Shown in pieces: positions 25,608 to 34,903 of a stretch of 51,502 nt of DNA. A program made the translations under genes and the position numbers. The stretch is from PHAA01 sp964494735 (GTDB lineage Bacteria > Bacillota > Syntrophomonadia > Syntrophomonadales > Syntrophomonadaceae): NCBI GenBank assembly GCA_964494735.1, contig CAZBSD010000013.1:1-51502 (forward strand). The letters run 5' to 3'. The first letter of the stretch is position 1. Every line of letters starts with the position of its first letter. A model generated the notes under the pieces. The model worked only from the letters and a program-made list of their open reading frames with translations. It was not told the DNA's origin and did not search any database.

Positions 25608-26514
25608 TCTAGATTTTGCCTTTTTCAATATGCTCAATAGTAACCGCCAGGGGCTAGCCAACCGGAAGACATTTCTGGACAAGTTAGCCCCTTTATTGTT
25701 TTCTCCCCGGGTGGAAAGACTCATATATTTTGGCCGCCTGGGCCTGAAGGGCTGCAATCTGATGCTGCCGCTGGGTGAGGGTAACTGGGGCATCTTGAAC
25801 CAGGATAATCGAGGCTGGATGCTGGCCAGGATCACTGCCATCCTGGCAGAGTATGATCTGCCCCGAATGGGTGTGGACCGCCGTTTACGGGAGGTACTCA
25901 ATACCCAGGAACACCAATTATCCCTATTATTCGGGGACCGGTTCATAAGTCTGCTGGCCTCGGTCCTGATCGACCAGGCGATTTCCCGGCATGACATCAA
26001 TAAGGTGGTGTTGGTGGGGGATATACCTCACTTGTGGCCCCTGATCAGGACCGTAGCAATCCATAAGATACCGGTTTCCTTACAAAACTACTGTCCCAAA
26101 AGGTATGAAATGGTGGTCCATCGTCTACTATATGAAGAAGGCCTGGCGGTAAGCAACAGCTGCATTAATCCCCATAATTGGGCCAAGGGAGATCTGGTCC
26201 TGACGGTGGAGCCAGACCAGGGCCGGATTGCTTTGGCCTCACCGCAGGCATTCTATATCCGTCTTGATGATGAAAGGGCGGGGATGGCGCCGGAGCTGGA
26301 ACAAGTTCTTCAAGGGGCGGGCTTGAACTCGCAGATGTACAATCTGGCGCCCATTCTGGAAAGTTGTCTGCTGGCCTTAGCAGGAAAACATGACCATAAT
26401 GGAGAAAATACATATTTCGATACGGAAGTGATGTCGGTAGATATGTACCGGGAGATGATCGAGACCGGTTGCCGATTGGGCATGTGGGAGCCATTTCTTG
26501 ACAAGGTAGGGTGA
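25600..26514 (+). CDS. Conserved hypothetical protein of the HTH/quinate-like cassette
   Basis: A 304-residue soluble-looking protein that I do not recognise. It starts at GTG 25600 inside the preceding gene (eight-base overlap), so the two are translationally coupled. There are no signal peptide, no long hydrophobic segments and no known catalytic motif; a KVVLVGDIPHLWPLIRT strand-loop near residues 130-146 and a duplicated Cys pair (NYCPKRYE, SNSCINPHN) stand out. Its last bases carry the greA promoter. The context suggests a shared function with the two genes before it. Confidence 0.7.
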   Translation: MLDLDFAFFNMLNSNRQGLANRKTFLDKLAPLLFSPRVERLIYFGRLGLKGCNLMLPLGEGNWGILNQDNRGWMLARITAILAEYDLPRMGVDRRLREVLNTQEHQLSLLFGDRFISLLASVLIDQAISRHDINKVVLVGDIPHLWPLIRTVAIHKIPVSLQNYCPKRYEMVVHRLLYEEGLAVSNSCINPHNWAKGDLVLTVEPDQGRIALASPQAFYIRLDDERAGMAPELEQVLQGAGLNSQMYNLAPILESCLLALAGKHDHNGENTYFDTEVMSVDMYREMIETGCRLGMWEPFLDKVG

Positions 26515-26526
26515 TGTCTCTATAAT
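26498..26526 (+). promoter_or_regulatory. Consensus sigma-A promoter of greA-lysS
   Basis: A perfect TTGACA (26498-26503), 17 bp, TATAAT (26521-26526). It overlaps the 3' end of the preceding gene. It predicts a leader of about 165 bases before greA. Confidence 0.85.
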
Positions 26527-26532
26527 TATGGC

Positions 26533-26700
26533 ATTGCTTCAGGGCAGACGGTTTTTGCGACACTAAGCCGGAAGACGGGCCTTCTGCTGCGGGCTTGCTA
26601 AAAGAGACTCCTTAATGGTCATACATTGGCGTTATCTTTATGCCTGTAAAAGTGCCCTTCGGTTGGCTTTTACAGGACATTTATGTTAGGAGCGGTATTT
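26533..26700 (+). other. Structured 5' leader of greA
   Basis: The leader downstream of the consensus promoter contains GCAGACGG (about 26547) able to pair with CCTTCTGC (about 26580), an internal CCG/CGG hairpin, and near the end a ten-base stem CCTGTAAAAG/CTTTTACAGG (26643-26652 with 26667-26676) closed by a short loop. There is no T run after it, so it is not a classical terminator. It matches no riboswitch class I know. Confidence 0.4.
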
Positions 26701-27186
26701 ATGGCGGAAAGAGAAGAGAGAGAGATAGTCTTAACCAAAGAAGGATTGGCCAAACTCGAGGCTGAGTTGGAAACATTAAAATCGGTCCGCCGGGAAGAAG
26801 TAGCCGAACGCATCAAACAGGCCATCGCGTTTGGTGATATAAGCGAAAATTCTGAATATGAAGATGCCAAGAATGAGCAGGCCTTCATCGAGGGCAAGAT
26901 AATGTCCCTGGAACAGACTCTGAAGAAAGCCCGCCTGATGGAGGAGGGAGAGATCCGTACCGATATCGTGTCACTCGGTTCGCGGGTCAAACTCAAGGAG
27001 ATGAAATCGGGACGGGAGATAAATGTCACCCTGGTATCTTCGGTGGAATCGAAGTTGAGGGACGGCAAGATTTCGGATGAATCGCCGGTCGGGAAAGCCA
27101 TCATGGGCAAAACCGTCAAAAGCACGGTAGCGGTAGATGCTCCGGCCGGGACTATAAAATACAAGATACTCAAGGTAGAGAAATAG
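26701..27186 (+). CDS. greA: Transcription elongation factor GreA
   Basis: Rescues backtracked RNA polymerase by stimulating transcript cleavage. The 161 residues form an N-terminal coiled coil with the acidic tip region GDISENSEYEDAK and a C-terminal FKBP-like domain (SPVGKAIMGK). ATG 26701 is eight bases after AGGAG; the in-frame ATG 26683 has no ribosome-binding site. It is followed 30 bases later by lysS, a gene pair common in Firmicutes. Confidence 0.97.
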   Translation: MAEREEREIVLTKEGLAKLEAELETLKSVRREEVAERIKQAIAFGDISENSEYEDAKNEQAFIEGKIMSLEQTLKKARLMEEGEIRTDIVSLGSRVKLKEMKSGREINVTLVSSVESKLRDGKISDESPVGKAIMGKTVKSTVAVDAPAGTIKYKILKVEK

Positions 27187-27216
27187 AGACCCTACTTTGA
27201 TTAAGGAAGCGTTTAA

Positions 27217-28689
27217 ATGTCAGATCAGGAACTAAGCGTAAGCGAACTAAAACAAGTGCGTTTGGACAAGCTCCAGGAGTTGCGGGACCTGAACATAGAC
27301 CCTTTTGGCAGTCGTTTTGAAAGGGACAGCAGCGCCCTGGAGATCGTCGATAATTTCGATGCCATGGATGGAAAAAGAGTCAAACTGGCCGGACGAATAA
27401 TGTCCAAGCGCCGCCACGGTAAAGCCGGTTTTGCCAATCTGCGCGACCTTTCCGGAGATATACAGTTATATTTCCGCAAGGATGATGTGGGCGAAGCCAG
27501 TTATGAGTTGTTCAAGAAGCTGGATATAGGCGATATCTTGGGAATTGAGGGTTTCGTCTTCCGCACCCAGAAGGGCGAGATCAGCGTCCACATCGAGAGT
27601 TTTACATATCTGAGCAAGTCCCTGAGCCCACTGCCGGAGAAATGGCATGGCCTGAAAGATATCGAACTGCGTTATCGGCAGAGATACGTGGACCTTATCG
27701 TAAATCCGGAGGTCAGAACGGTATTTATCAAACGAAGCCAGATCATCAAGGAGATCCGCAAATACCTGGATCAACAGGGCTTCCTGGAAGTGGAGACCCC
27801 TATGATGCAGCCCATCGCCGGGGGAGCCACAGCCCGCCCGTTTATCACTTATCATAATACCCTGGAGATGGACTTGTACCTGCGCATCGCCCCTGAATTA
27901 TACCTGAAGAGGCTCTTGGTCGGGGGGATGGAGAAGGTCTACGAGATTAACCGCAGCTTTAGGAACGAAGGTATATCGACCCGACATAACCCGGAGTTTA
28001 CGATGCTGGAATTGTACCAGGCTTATACTGATTATGAGGGCATGATGACCTTGACCGAGGAATTGATAACTTCAGTGGTCAACAAGGTGTTTGGAACCAT
28101 GGTAGTGGAATTTGAGGACCAGGAGATAGACTTTACCCCGCCGTGGCCCAGGATAACCATGCTCGAGGCTATCCGGAAATGTACCGGGGTGGATTTCGAG
28201 TCGATAAGCAGTGATCAGGAGGCGCGGCAGGTGGCTGAGGGACTGGGGCTGGAGGTCAATCCCCGCCAGACCCGGGGGGAAGTAATCAATGAAGTATTCG
28301 AAACCTTTGTGGAGAAGACCCTTGTCCAGCCGGTTTTCGTTTATGGTCACCCGGTGGAACTGTCACCATTGGCCAAACGCAACCCATCAGATCCCCGCTT
28401 CACCGACCGCTTCGAATTATACATAATGCAGCGGGAGATCGCCAATGCCTTTTCCGAGCTTAATGATCCCCTGGACCAGCGGAACCGTTTCCAGCAGCAG
28501 GTGGAGAAGAGAGCCAGCGGCGACGCGGAAGCGCACATGATGGACGAGGACTATATCAATGCCCTGGAATATGGCATGCCCCCGGCGGGAGGACTGGGAA
28601 TCGGTATCGATCGCCTGGTGATGCTGTTAACCGACTCGTCCTCCATTCGCGATGTCATCTTCTTCCCAACCCTGCGCAAGCGTGATTAG
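27217..28689 (+). CDS. lysS: Lysyl-tRNA synthetase, class II
   Basis: Charges tRNA-Lys. The 490 residues have an N-terminal OB-fold anticodon-binding domain (about 60-165; KLAGRIMSKRRHGKAGF) and a class II core: motif 1 region near FLEVETPMMQ, motif 2 FRNEGISTRHNPEFT, and motif 3 GGLGIGIDRLVMLL near the end. AAGGAAGC precedes ATG 27217. It shares the greA promoter and ends at a strong bidirectional terminator. Confidence 0.98.
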   Translation: MSDQELSVSELKQVRLDKLQELRDLNIDPFGSRFERDSSALEIVDNFDAMDGKRVKLAGRIMSKRRHGKAGFANLRDLSGDIQLYFRKDDVGEASYELFKKLDIGDILGIEGFVFRTQKGEISVHIESFTYLSKSLSPLPEKWHGLKDIELRYRQRYVDLIVNPEVRTVFIKRSQIIKEIRKYLDQQGFLEVETPMMQPIAGGATARPFITYHNTLEMDLYLRIAPELYLKRLLVGGMEKVYEINRSFRNEGISTRHNPEFTMLELYQAYTDYEGMMTLTEELITSVVNKVFGTMVVEFEDQEIDFTPPWPRITMLEAIRKCTGVDFESISSDQEARQVAEGLGLEVNPRQTRGEVINEVFETFVEKTLVQPVFVYGHPVELSPLAKRNPSDPRFTDRFELYIMQREIANAFSELNDPLDQRNRFQQQVEKRASGDAEAHMMDEDYINALEYGMPPAGGLGIGIDRLVMLLTDSSSIRDVIFFPTLRKRD

Positions 28690-28743
28690 CCTGGGATTTA
28701 GCTTATAAAAAGGTCAGTCGCCAGCTTCATACTATGTCAAACT

Positions 28744-28769
28744 AAAAAGCGCCGTCAGCGGCGCTTTTC
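28744..28769. terminator. Bidirectional terminator between lysS and the DUF5693 operon
   Basis: A perfect ten-pair stem AAAAGCGCCG/CGGCGCTTTT (28745-28754 with 28759-28768) with loop TCAG, flanked by A on the left and T on the right. It can stop lysS on plus and DUF5693 on minus. Confidence 0.9.
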
Positions 28770-28805
28770 GTTCGGTAACCCGCGGGTATCGTGGCGGGAT
28801 TGTTA

Positions 28806-30866
28806 TCAATCAGTCACCAATCTGGCGTAGACCCATTCGCCAGCCTTTATGACCACCAGAGCTCCTATGCCCACCAACAGACCAGTCAACAGGCCGGCAA
28901 ATGTACGGTTGACCGATACCGTCACCGCGGTGAAGACATGGCAGAATGAATTTACCATGGATATACTGCCCATCATTACCCCAAATCCCAGTACCAGCAG
29001 GATAATATCTTGCTGGTATTTTTTGTACCAGTAGATCATGACCATCAGGGTTGGATAGCCGATCAGCAGTTCTTTAAAGCGCGGCCGGGCCAGGAAGATG
29101 CTCTCCAAAACCTCGCGCATCCTGATCTCCAAGCCTGACACCGAAACCATGGCGTTGCCGCTGCGGCCGATGTAGTAATATCCGGCCGCACCACCCACCA
29201 TGAGCAAGACCAGCACCAGGTAGTTGGGTTTATTGAGCAGAAAGCGGATGGCTTTGTCCTTGAAATTACTGAAACCAACCATGACGCTGACATAGTTGAG
29301 CGGGAACAATAGCAATGGAGCCAGGAAGGATAGTTTCACCCCGCTGAAAATGAGGACGTTCATTATATAGCGGATATCGGCCAGGCTGGTAACCGCCGTG
29401 TACATACCCAATCCGTTTATGCCCAGGATTATGGCCAGGCCGGCCAGTAATTGGAGCAGGTAGGGCTGGGCCCGGTTGGCCTTCAGGTATATCAACAGCA
29501 TCAGACTGGACAGGGCGGGATACAAGATAGCTGCGGCCAGCGCATATAGTTTGGATAAATCAGCCTGCAGAAGCATGTTCAAGCCCAGGCAGGCTAAACC
29601 GCCTATGATCAACCAGGCTGCCAGCCAGGCCGCCTGGAGTCGGGGGCCGAACAGATAGAGCAGGTAGATGGTTCCGCCCAGAAGCAGGCTTAGAGATACC
29701 ATCAGGCGGTTAACCGGGCTGGGCATTTGGCTGGACAGATCATTCAAAGGCTTATCGACAATGAAGCCCTTATCTTTTATAGTGGCATGAAAGCGGCCGA
29801 TTGTATCTATGGTGTTGTCCAGGTTTTGGGAGAAACTCAACTTGGTATCTTTGAAGGGCACTACATACATGATCCGGATCCCGCGGTCGATTACTCCCCG
29901 CACCCAGCGGTAGTAACGTTCCTCCACCGAGGTCACGAATTCATCATTGGTGGTGGAATAAGCACGGTTTATCGGATAATCGGTGGCTTCCATGATCGTT
30001 TCCAGTCCGGCCTGCCGATAGTATTGCAGTTGGTTGGAAGCTTCGATGATACCGATGGTAAGATGGTTTGTATCCACCCACTCACCGATCCAATCGATGT
30101 TTTTGGCTGTTCCGTAAAGGTCATTACCGCTGAATATTATATATTTGACCCCATAATCAGAGACCACCCGGTCGTATTCGGCCTGGTAATGGATATTGCT
30201 GCCCATGTTGCTGCCTGGACGCAGGATAATTTCGAAACCCTGGTTTTTTAGGCTGGCCAGTAATGTTTCATCAAATCCGAGGCGGGCATCAAGATCTCTG
30301 CTTACAGGTTTATTCTTATCGACTGGGCTGGGCTCTGCGTAGATGGTGCCTAATTCTGTATTGATGATGAAGTAATGGTTGTCGCCCCGGCCAAAGGCTA
30401 TGAGCTCATTGGGCAGAAAACGCACGGTCAGTCTCTGCTGCAAGAAGTCACTTATGGCCGGGTCGCTGGTAACCACTACCAGATTGGAGGGACTGATGTG
30501 CCTTGAGCCGATGGCCTGTTCCGCCTCCTGCCATACCGGTGGGGAAACGGTTGCGGTCAGTGAAGAGAAATCTCCAAATGAGGAAACCATGATATCACCG
30601 CTGTAAGCCAGATCGCGCAGTGTGACCTCACTGACGGCGACCGAACGTACCCCGTTTTCACGCAGGCGCCGCAAGACTTCGGTCATATCAAGATTAGCCG
30701 AGTTGGCTGATCTTAAGAATTCCCGGTAGTCGACGGTGGTAATGACGTGCTTATTTGATGCTTCGTTATTAGTCCGCAGTTGCAGTGCTCCATAAGACAA
30801 GAGCAAGGCAATCGCCAGCAAAAGCCATAGACTTACGATAATTTTGCTTTTCAGCCGATCAAGCAT
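28806..30866 (-). CDS. DUF5693 family membrane protein
   Basis: A 686-residue membrane protein of the DUF5693 family, function unknown. A signal-anchor helix (about 8-28) leads to an outside domain of roughly 370 residues (an NTELGTIYAE region and a VKYIIFSGNDLYGT region). Eight or more transmembrane helices fill the C-terminal half. The start ATG is ten bases after AAGGAGG on the minus strand. It is the last gene of a csaB-murJ-DUF5693 operon. Association with CsaB suggests a role in making or exporting a pyruvylated wall polymer; this is inference from context. Confidence 0.85.
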   Translation of the reverse strand: MLDRLKSKIIVSLWLLLAIALLLSYGALQLRTNNEASNKHVITTVDYREFLRSANSANLDMTEVLRRLRENGVRSVAVSEVTLRDLAYSGDIMVSSFGDFSSLTATVSPPVWQEAEQAIGSRHISPSNLVVVTSDPAISDFLQQRLTVRFLPNELIAFGRGDNHYFIINTELGTIYAEPSPVDKNKPVSRDLDARLGFDETLLASLKNQGFEIILRPGSNMGSNIHYQAEYDRVVSDYGVKYIIFSGNDLYGTAKNIDWIGEWVDTNHLTIGIIEASNQLQYYRQAGLETIMEATDYPINRAYSTTNDEFVTSVEERYYRWVRGVIDRGIRIMYVVPFKDTKLSFSQNLDNTIDTIGRFHATIKDKGFIVDKPLNDLSSQMPSPVNRLMVSLSLLLGGTIYLLYLFGPRLQAAWLAAWLIIGGLACLGLNMLLQADLSKLYALAAAILYPALSSLMLLIYLKANRAQPYLLQLLAGLAIILGINGLGMYTAVTSLADIRYIMNVLIFSGVKLSFLAPLLLFPLNYVSVMVGFSNFKDKAIRFLLNKPNYLVLVLLMVGGAAGYYYIGRSGNAMVSVSGLEIRMREVLESIFLARPRFKELLIGYPTLMVMIYWYKKYQQDIILLVLGFGVMMGSISMVNSFCHVFTAVTVSVNRTFAGLLTGLLVGIGALVVIKAGEWVYARLVTD

Positions 30867-30949
30867 TTTGTAATAGCCTCCTTAATCCACATACCGCCCC
30901 AATTATACACCAAACCAGCCAGAGCGATGGCCGATAGTCAGAAGGGAGA

Positions 30950-32452
30950 TCAGTTCTCTTTTAGTCCCAGGATAGTAGAACGAATTGGGGTGATATAGGC
31001 GACCCCAACATAAACCAGCCCGCTTATGGTAAGGGGCAGGATGAATTTTAAACCGTCGCAATTGAGCCATTGGCCTAAGAGGATTACGGCTATCATGGCA
31101 GATACCGGCATAAGCAGATACATAAGGAAGCTCCCCAGGGCCTTGCCTAAAAAGCTGCCGATCTCCCGGCTCAATAACGACCCGATGATGATCGCGTATA
31201 TCAACATTACCAGCGAGGTGGAAATCGAAATGCCTATGATACCGTGAGTTCTATACAATAGCAGATCCAGTCCCACTTTCAGCGCTACGCAGAAGAGGCT
31301 GGCTTTCATGGGGATATGGAATTTTTTTAGTGCATAATAGACCCGGTTGAAAATCTCCTGGCAGGCATAACCAGCCACCCCCAGGCTGTAACCCAGGAAA
31401 GCCAAAGAGGTGATCGAGGTTGATTCACCGGTAAAAGCCCCCCGTTGATAAACCAGCGCGATCAGTTCCCGATTATAAAACAAAACCAGAATCAGGTAGG
31501 GCACCAGGATGAAAAGCAGGATTTGGAAGATATTTCTCAATAATCCCCTAATACGCTCAGTTTCCCCATCCAGGCAATACTGAGACAAGCGTGGAAAAAC
31601 CACGGTGGCCATGGCCACAATGAAAACGCTGGTTACTGTAACAAACAGATTGCTGCCGAAACCTACCGCAGCAGTTGTGCCAACTGGTAGATGGGTGGCG
31701 AATCTGCGGTCAATGATAAGGCACAGTTGCAGCAGGGAGTTACCTAATAGAATGGGCAGCAGCTGCTTGAACAGCAGTCTTGTATGTTCATTTCTGAAAT
31801 TGATCTTTCCCCAAAAATGATACTTTTCTTTAAACAAAACCGGAACCTGGATGAGGAATTGGAGCAGCCAGCCCAGGGTGGTCACGTAGCCCAGTATTAT
31901 CAGATCGTTGCCCTTTATAAACAAGGATGCTATGACGAGTATGTTGAAGGGGATGCTGATAGATGCCGACAATAAAAAATGGCCATGAACCTGCAGTACA
32001 CCGGCGGCTACGTAAGTGAGGCTGACAAAAAGCAGGGTAGGCAGCATGATACGGGTGAGGAGCACCGCCAGATCAGTTACATCATTGCTGAGACCCGGAG
32101 CAATCAAACCAGTGAGAGCAGGGGCAAATACGATGCCGATAAGTACCAATGCAGTCGCAATCAATGTTATCTGGGCAAAGAGATTGGACAAATATTCGTT
32201 GCGTTCCTGGCGGGTACGGTTGTTTATATAATAGGTGAGGTCGGGGATGTTCACCGAGGAAAGGGCGTTGCCGACACTGGCAAACAGATAGCCGGGAAAG
32301 CTGAAAATCAACTGGAACAGGTCAGCCAGAATGGTGGTTCCGAAAAAGGATGCAAAGACAATATCCCGGGCAAACCCAATTATTTTGGAGATGAATATAA
32401 CCGCTGATACGCCAATAAATGCCCGGCCGGTTTTCTGAGTCCCATTAGTCAT
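30950..32452 (-). CDS. murJ: MurJ/MviN-family lipid II flippase
   Basis: A MOP-superfamily flippase for lipid-linked cell-wall precursors. The 500 residues have about 14 transmembrane segments and MurJ signatures: SKIIGFARDIVFASFFG at the N-terminus, ALSSVNIPDL, and FPRLSQ near residue 290. A GAGG site lies seven bases before the ATG. It sits between csaB and the DUF5693 gene, so it may move a secondary wall polymer precursor rather than, or in addition to, lipid II. The window also encodes two other MOP flippases (yabM and the Wzx-like gene). Confidence 0.9.
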   Translation of the reverse strand: MTNGTQKTGRAFIGVSAVIFISKIIGFARDIVFASFFGTTILADLFQLIFSFPGYLFASVGNALSSVNIPDLTYYINNRTRQERNEYLSNLFAQITLIATALVLIGIVFAPALTGLIAPGLSNDVTDLAVLLTRIMLPTLLFVSLTYVAAGVLQVHGHFLLSASISIPFNILVIASLFIKGNDLIILGYVTTLGWLLQFLIQVPVLFKEKYHFWGKINFRNEHTRLLFKQLLPILLGNSLLQLCLIIDRRFATHLPVGTTAAVGFGSNLFVTVTSVFIVAMATVVFPRLSQYCLDGETERIRGLLRNIFQILLFILVPYLILVLFYNRELIALVYQRGAFTGESTSITSLAFLGYSLGVAGYACQEIFNRVYYALKKFHIPMKASLFCVALKVGLDLLLYRTHGIIGISISTSLVMLIYAIIIGSLLSREIGSFLGKALGSFLMYLLMPVSAMIAVILLGQWLNCDGLKFILPLTISGLVYVGVAYITPIRSTILGLKEN

Positions 32453-32503
32453 GTTTTAACCTCAAATCTGTGCTGAGCCGATGCTCCTGATCAAAATAAA
32501 CTT

Positions 32504-33586
32504 TTACTGGTGCCGCTGCTTGACTAACGCCAGCGCTAGCCGGGCGTTTTGAACTGCCTTGGTGCGCATGTCTTCTGCTTTGGAGCGTATACGAGCCTGA
32601 AGATCGCCGTCTTCCAGCAAGGTGTCTACCTGCTCCTGCATACCTTGCGGTTCTTGGGGCAGGGGGACCAGATCGAACGATTGCAGAAAGGCTTCTACCT
32701 TTGGGTCGTATGAGATACCCGCAAAGGGAATACCGCGATTGGCGGCAAATATGAGCGCGTGCAATCTCATCGCGATCATCAGCTGCAAGTGATCGATAAG
32801 AGCCAGGTGTTCCTGGCTGCTCATGTGTTGGTCCATAACCACCGCATTATACCGCATTAATCCGGCTACCCGCTGTGATTCCGCGATGTCTTCCGGATAG
32901 GACATGGGCACAAAAATTACCCGGTAGCCCCTGCCGACCAATTCATCCAGGAGTTGGGCCAAACGGTGCTGGTATCCCTCCAGGGCTGGCCATCTGCGCA
33001 CCGCTACCCCGATCAGGGGCTGGTCTACGATACCGTACGAGGCCAACAGGGCCTTTACCCGGGTTTCATCTTCTTCTTCGGGCTGTAATGAGAACACTGG
33101 GTCTGCTGTGACCATCAGGGGGGGATGATTGACTCCCATCTCAAACAAAAAGCGACTGGAGGCCGAATCCCTAAGGGTGATCAGGTCAACCCGGTTGGCT
33201 ACGAGGCGCATTAGAAACTTACTGAAGGGGCGGTTGATAGGTCCGACCCCCTGGGCATAAAATACTACCGGCTTGCCTAACAGCTTGGCCAGGGCTACCA
33301 CGCTTATATAATAAGGAAGGGACAGGGAGCTGGTGATATCCTGGAATATACTGCCGCCGCCGCTGATAAGGAGATCGGCATCTTGCAGCCCGCGGATTAC
33401 CGCCAGGGGATTCTTGTGATAGATGGCGTGAAATCCATGCAGGGACGAGGTTCTGCCAGGGTTGCCGGAGAAAACCATAAAATCGGCATCAGGCTGCAGT
33501 CTTTTTATTGAAGAAGTGATTGCGGCCAGGAGAGCCTCATCACCAGCGTTGTCGAAGCCATAATATCCCGAGAGGGCAATCTTCAT
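32504..33586 (-). CDS. csaB: Polysaccharide pyruvyl transferase CsaB
   Basis: Adds ketal pyruvate from phosphoenolpyruvate to wall polysaccharide, creating the ligand for SLH-domain S-layer proteins. The 360 residues start with ALSGYYGFDNAGDEALL and contain LLISGGGSIFQD, FYAQGVGP and the AMRLHALIFAA motif typical of CsaB. GGGAG lies upstream of the ATG on minus. It is the first gene of the operon, with a promoter at 33637-33664. Its presence predicts SLH-type surface proteins in this organism; none lies in the window. Confidence 0.93.
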   Translation of the reverse strand: MKIALSGYYGFDNAGDEALLAAITSSIKRLQPDADFMVFSGNPGRTSSLHGFHAIYHKNPLAVIRGLQDADLLISGGGSIFQDITSSLSLPYYISVVALAKLLGKPVVFYAQGVGPINRPFSKFLMRLVANRVDLITLRDSASSRFLFEMGVNHPPLMVTADPVFSLQPEEEDETRVKALLASYGIVDQPLIGVAVRRWPALEGYQHRLAQLLDELVGRGYRVIFVPMSYPEDIAESQRVAGLMRYNAVVMDQHMSSQEHLALIDHLQLMIAMRLHALIFAANRGIPFAGISYDPKVEAFLQSFDLVPLPQEPQGMQEQVDTLLEDGDLQARIRSKAEDMRTKAVQNARLALALVKQRHQ

Positions 33587-33636
33587 TACGGTTGTTCACT
33601 CCCAGTAATTTTAAAAACCCTAGTTTACACCAATTG

Positions 33637-33664
33637 ATTATAACACTACCATGACCTCTTTCAA
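33637..33664 (-). promoter_or_regulatory. Sigma-A promoter of the csaB-murJ-DUF5693 operon
   Basis: Read on minus: TTGAAA (33664-33659), 16 bp, TATAAT (33642-33637). It lies about 50 bases before csaB. Confidence 0.7.
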
Positions 33665-33746
33665 AAACATAACTACCCCAGTTTCGATAGCTACATTGGG
33701 TAGTGTGCCATATGTAATCCTTGAAAACGACCAAATATTTGGTATA

Positions 33747-33775
33747 TGGACAACTTTCCGGGCTGGTGTTAGAAT
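33747..33775 (+). promoter_or_regulatory. Sigma-A promoter of the TagO-LCP pair
   Basis: TGGACA (33747-33752), 17 bp, TAGAAT (33770-33775). A weaker alternative, TTGAAA (33721) with TATATG (33743), lies upstream. It is divergent from the csaB promoter. Confidence 0.65.
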
Positions 33776-33809
33776 AATCCTAGATTCCTAGGGGAGGAGA
33801 CGTATCATT

Positions 33810-34880
33810 ATGCCCGTATTTAAACTAGCCTTCTTGATGGCAGCGGCTAGTGGGATAGCATATTTTTCAATGCCATACATCATGAGACTGGCCCACCGGT
33901 TGGGGGCGGTCGACCAACCCGACCAACGCAAAGTTCATAACCGTATCATGCCAAGGCTGGGCGGCCTGGGTATTTTTTCGGCATTTTTTATTATATTACT
34001 GTTTGGAGTGCAAGTATCTGAGCCGGTTCTCGGTATTATGATTGGAGGGCTGGTCGTATTCCTGGTAGGCATGTTGGATGACATGCTCCAACTGCCGGCA
34101 GTTGTCAAGTTGCTGGGTCAGTGCCTGGCGGCATCTATCGCCATCCATTACGGGGTGGTGGTCAGCTTCGTCACCAACCCTTTCAACGGCCCGATAGATC
34201 TGGGCTACTTTGGTCTCCCACTGACCTTCGTGTGGATAGTGGGAATAACCAACGCCATCAATCTGATCGATGGATTGGATGGGCTGGCGGCAGGAGTTGC
34301 AGCCATTGCCGCAGCGACAATGGGCTATGTGGCCTATACCCAGGGACAGCAAACCGTCTTTGTGGCCTCTTTCATCCTGGTTGCTGCTATTATGGGATTT
34401 TTGCCTTATAACTTCCATCCCGCCCGTACCTTTATGGGGGATGGGGGGTCCAACTTCCTGGGATTTATCCTGGGATGTCTGGCGATAATGGGCTTGACCA
34501 AGAGTACCGCGGTAATATCGTTGTTTGTACCTATAGTAATTCTGGGGATTCCGATCTTCGATACCTTTTTCGCGATCATCAGGAGGATTAACAACAAGGC
34601 GCCCATATTTATGCCGGACAAGTCACACCTGCACCATCGCCTGATGGCCATCGGCTATGGGCACCGGCGAACAGTGCTGATAATATATGCCATCAGCGGA
34701 TTTTTCGGCATGGTAGCCATCTGGCTGAATACCATCAACCGACCGGGAGCCACCTTTGTCCTGGCAGTATTACTCCTGATTGTGGTCGCCGGGGCGGAGA
34801 AAATCGGGATGAGGACCGGCGGGCACAGTATCGAACTACCAAAACAGAGCAGAACGGCTCCAACATCATCGCATATATAA
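33810..34880 (+). CDS. tagO: Undecaprenyl-phosphate GlcNAc-1-phosphate transferase, TagO/WecA/MraY family
   Basis: Starts wall or capsule glycan assembly by transferring a HexNAc-1-phosphate to undecaprenyl phosphate. The 356 residues span about eleven membrane helices. Family motifs seen are GMLDDMLQLP (near 91-100), NLIDGLDGLAAG (near 150-161), GDGGSNFLGF (near 213-222) and the cytoplasmic HLHHRL (near 272). A GGGGAGG site lies upstream of ATG 33810. It is followed 23 bases later by an LCP ligase. It could also prime the downstream exopolysaccharide, which lacks its own priming transferase. TagO versus WecA naming is not resolved. Confidence 0.9.
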   Translation: MPVFKLAFLMAAASGIAYFSMPYIMRLAHRLGAVDQPDQRKVHNRIMPRLGGLGIFSAFFIILLFGVQVSEPVLGIMIGGLVVFLVGMLDDMLQLPAVVKLLGQCLAASIAIHYGVVVSFVTNPFNGPIDLGYFGLPLTFVWIVGITNAINLIDGLDGLAAGVAAIAAATMGYVAYTQGQQTVFVASFILVAAIMGFLPYNFHPARTFMGDGGSNFLGFILGCLAIMGLTKSTAVISLFVPIVILGIPIFDTFFAIIRRINNKAPIFMPDKSHLHHRLMAIGYGHRRTVLIIYAISGFFGMVAIWLNTINRPGATFVLAVLLLIVVAGAEKIGMRTGGHSIELPKQSRTAPTSSHI

Positions 34881-34903
34881 TCCGGGGGAAACTGGAGGAG
34901 AAT

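Noticed and set aside
29727..30251. Plus-strand frame antisense to the DUF5693 gene
   Set aside because: The minus-strand protein has clear signal-anchor and membrane helices; the plus frame has no start signal.
31979..32407. Plus-strand frame antisense to murJ
   Set aside because: It is highly polar, with no motif, and is explained by murJ on minus.
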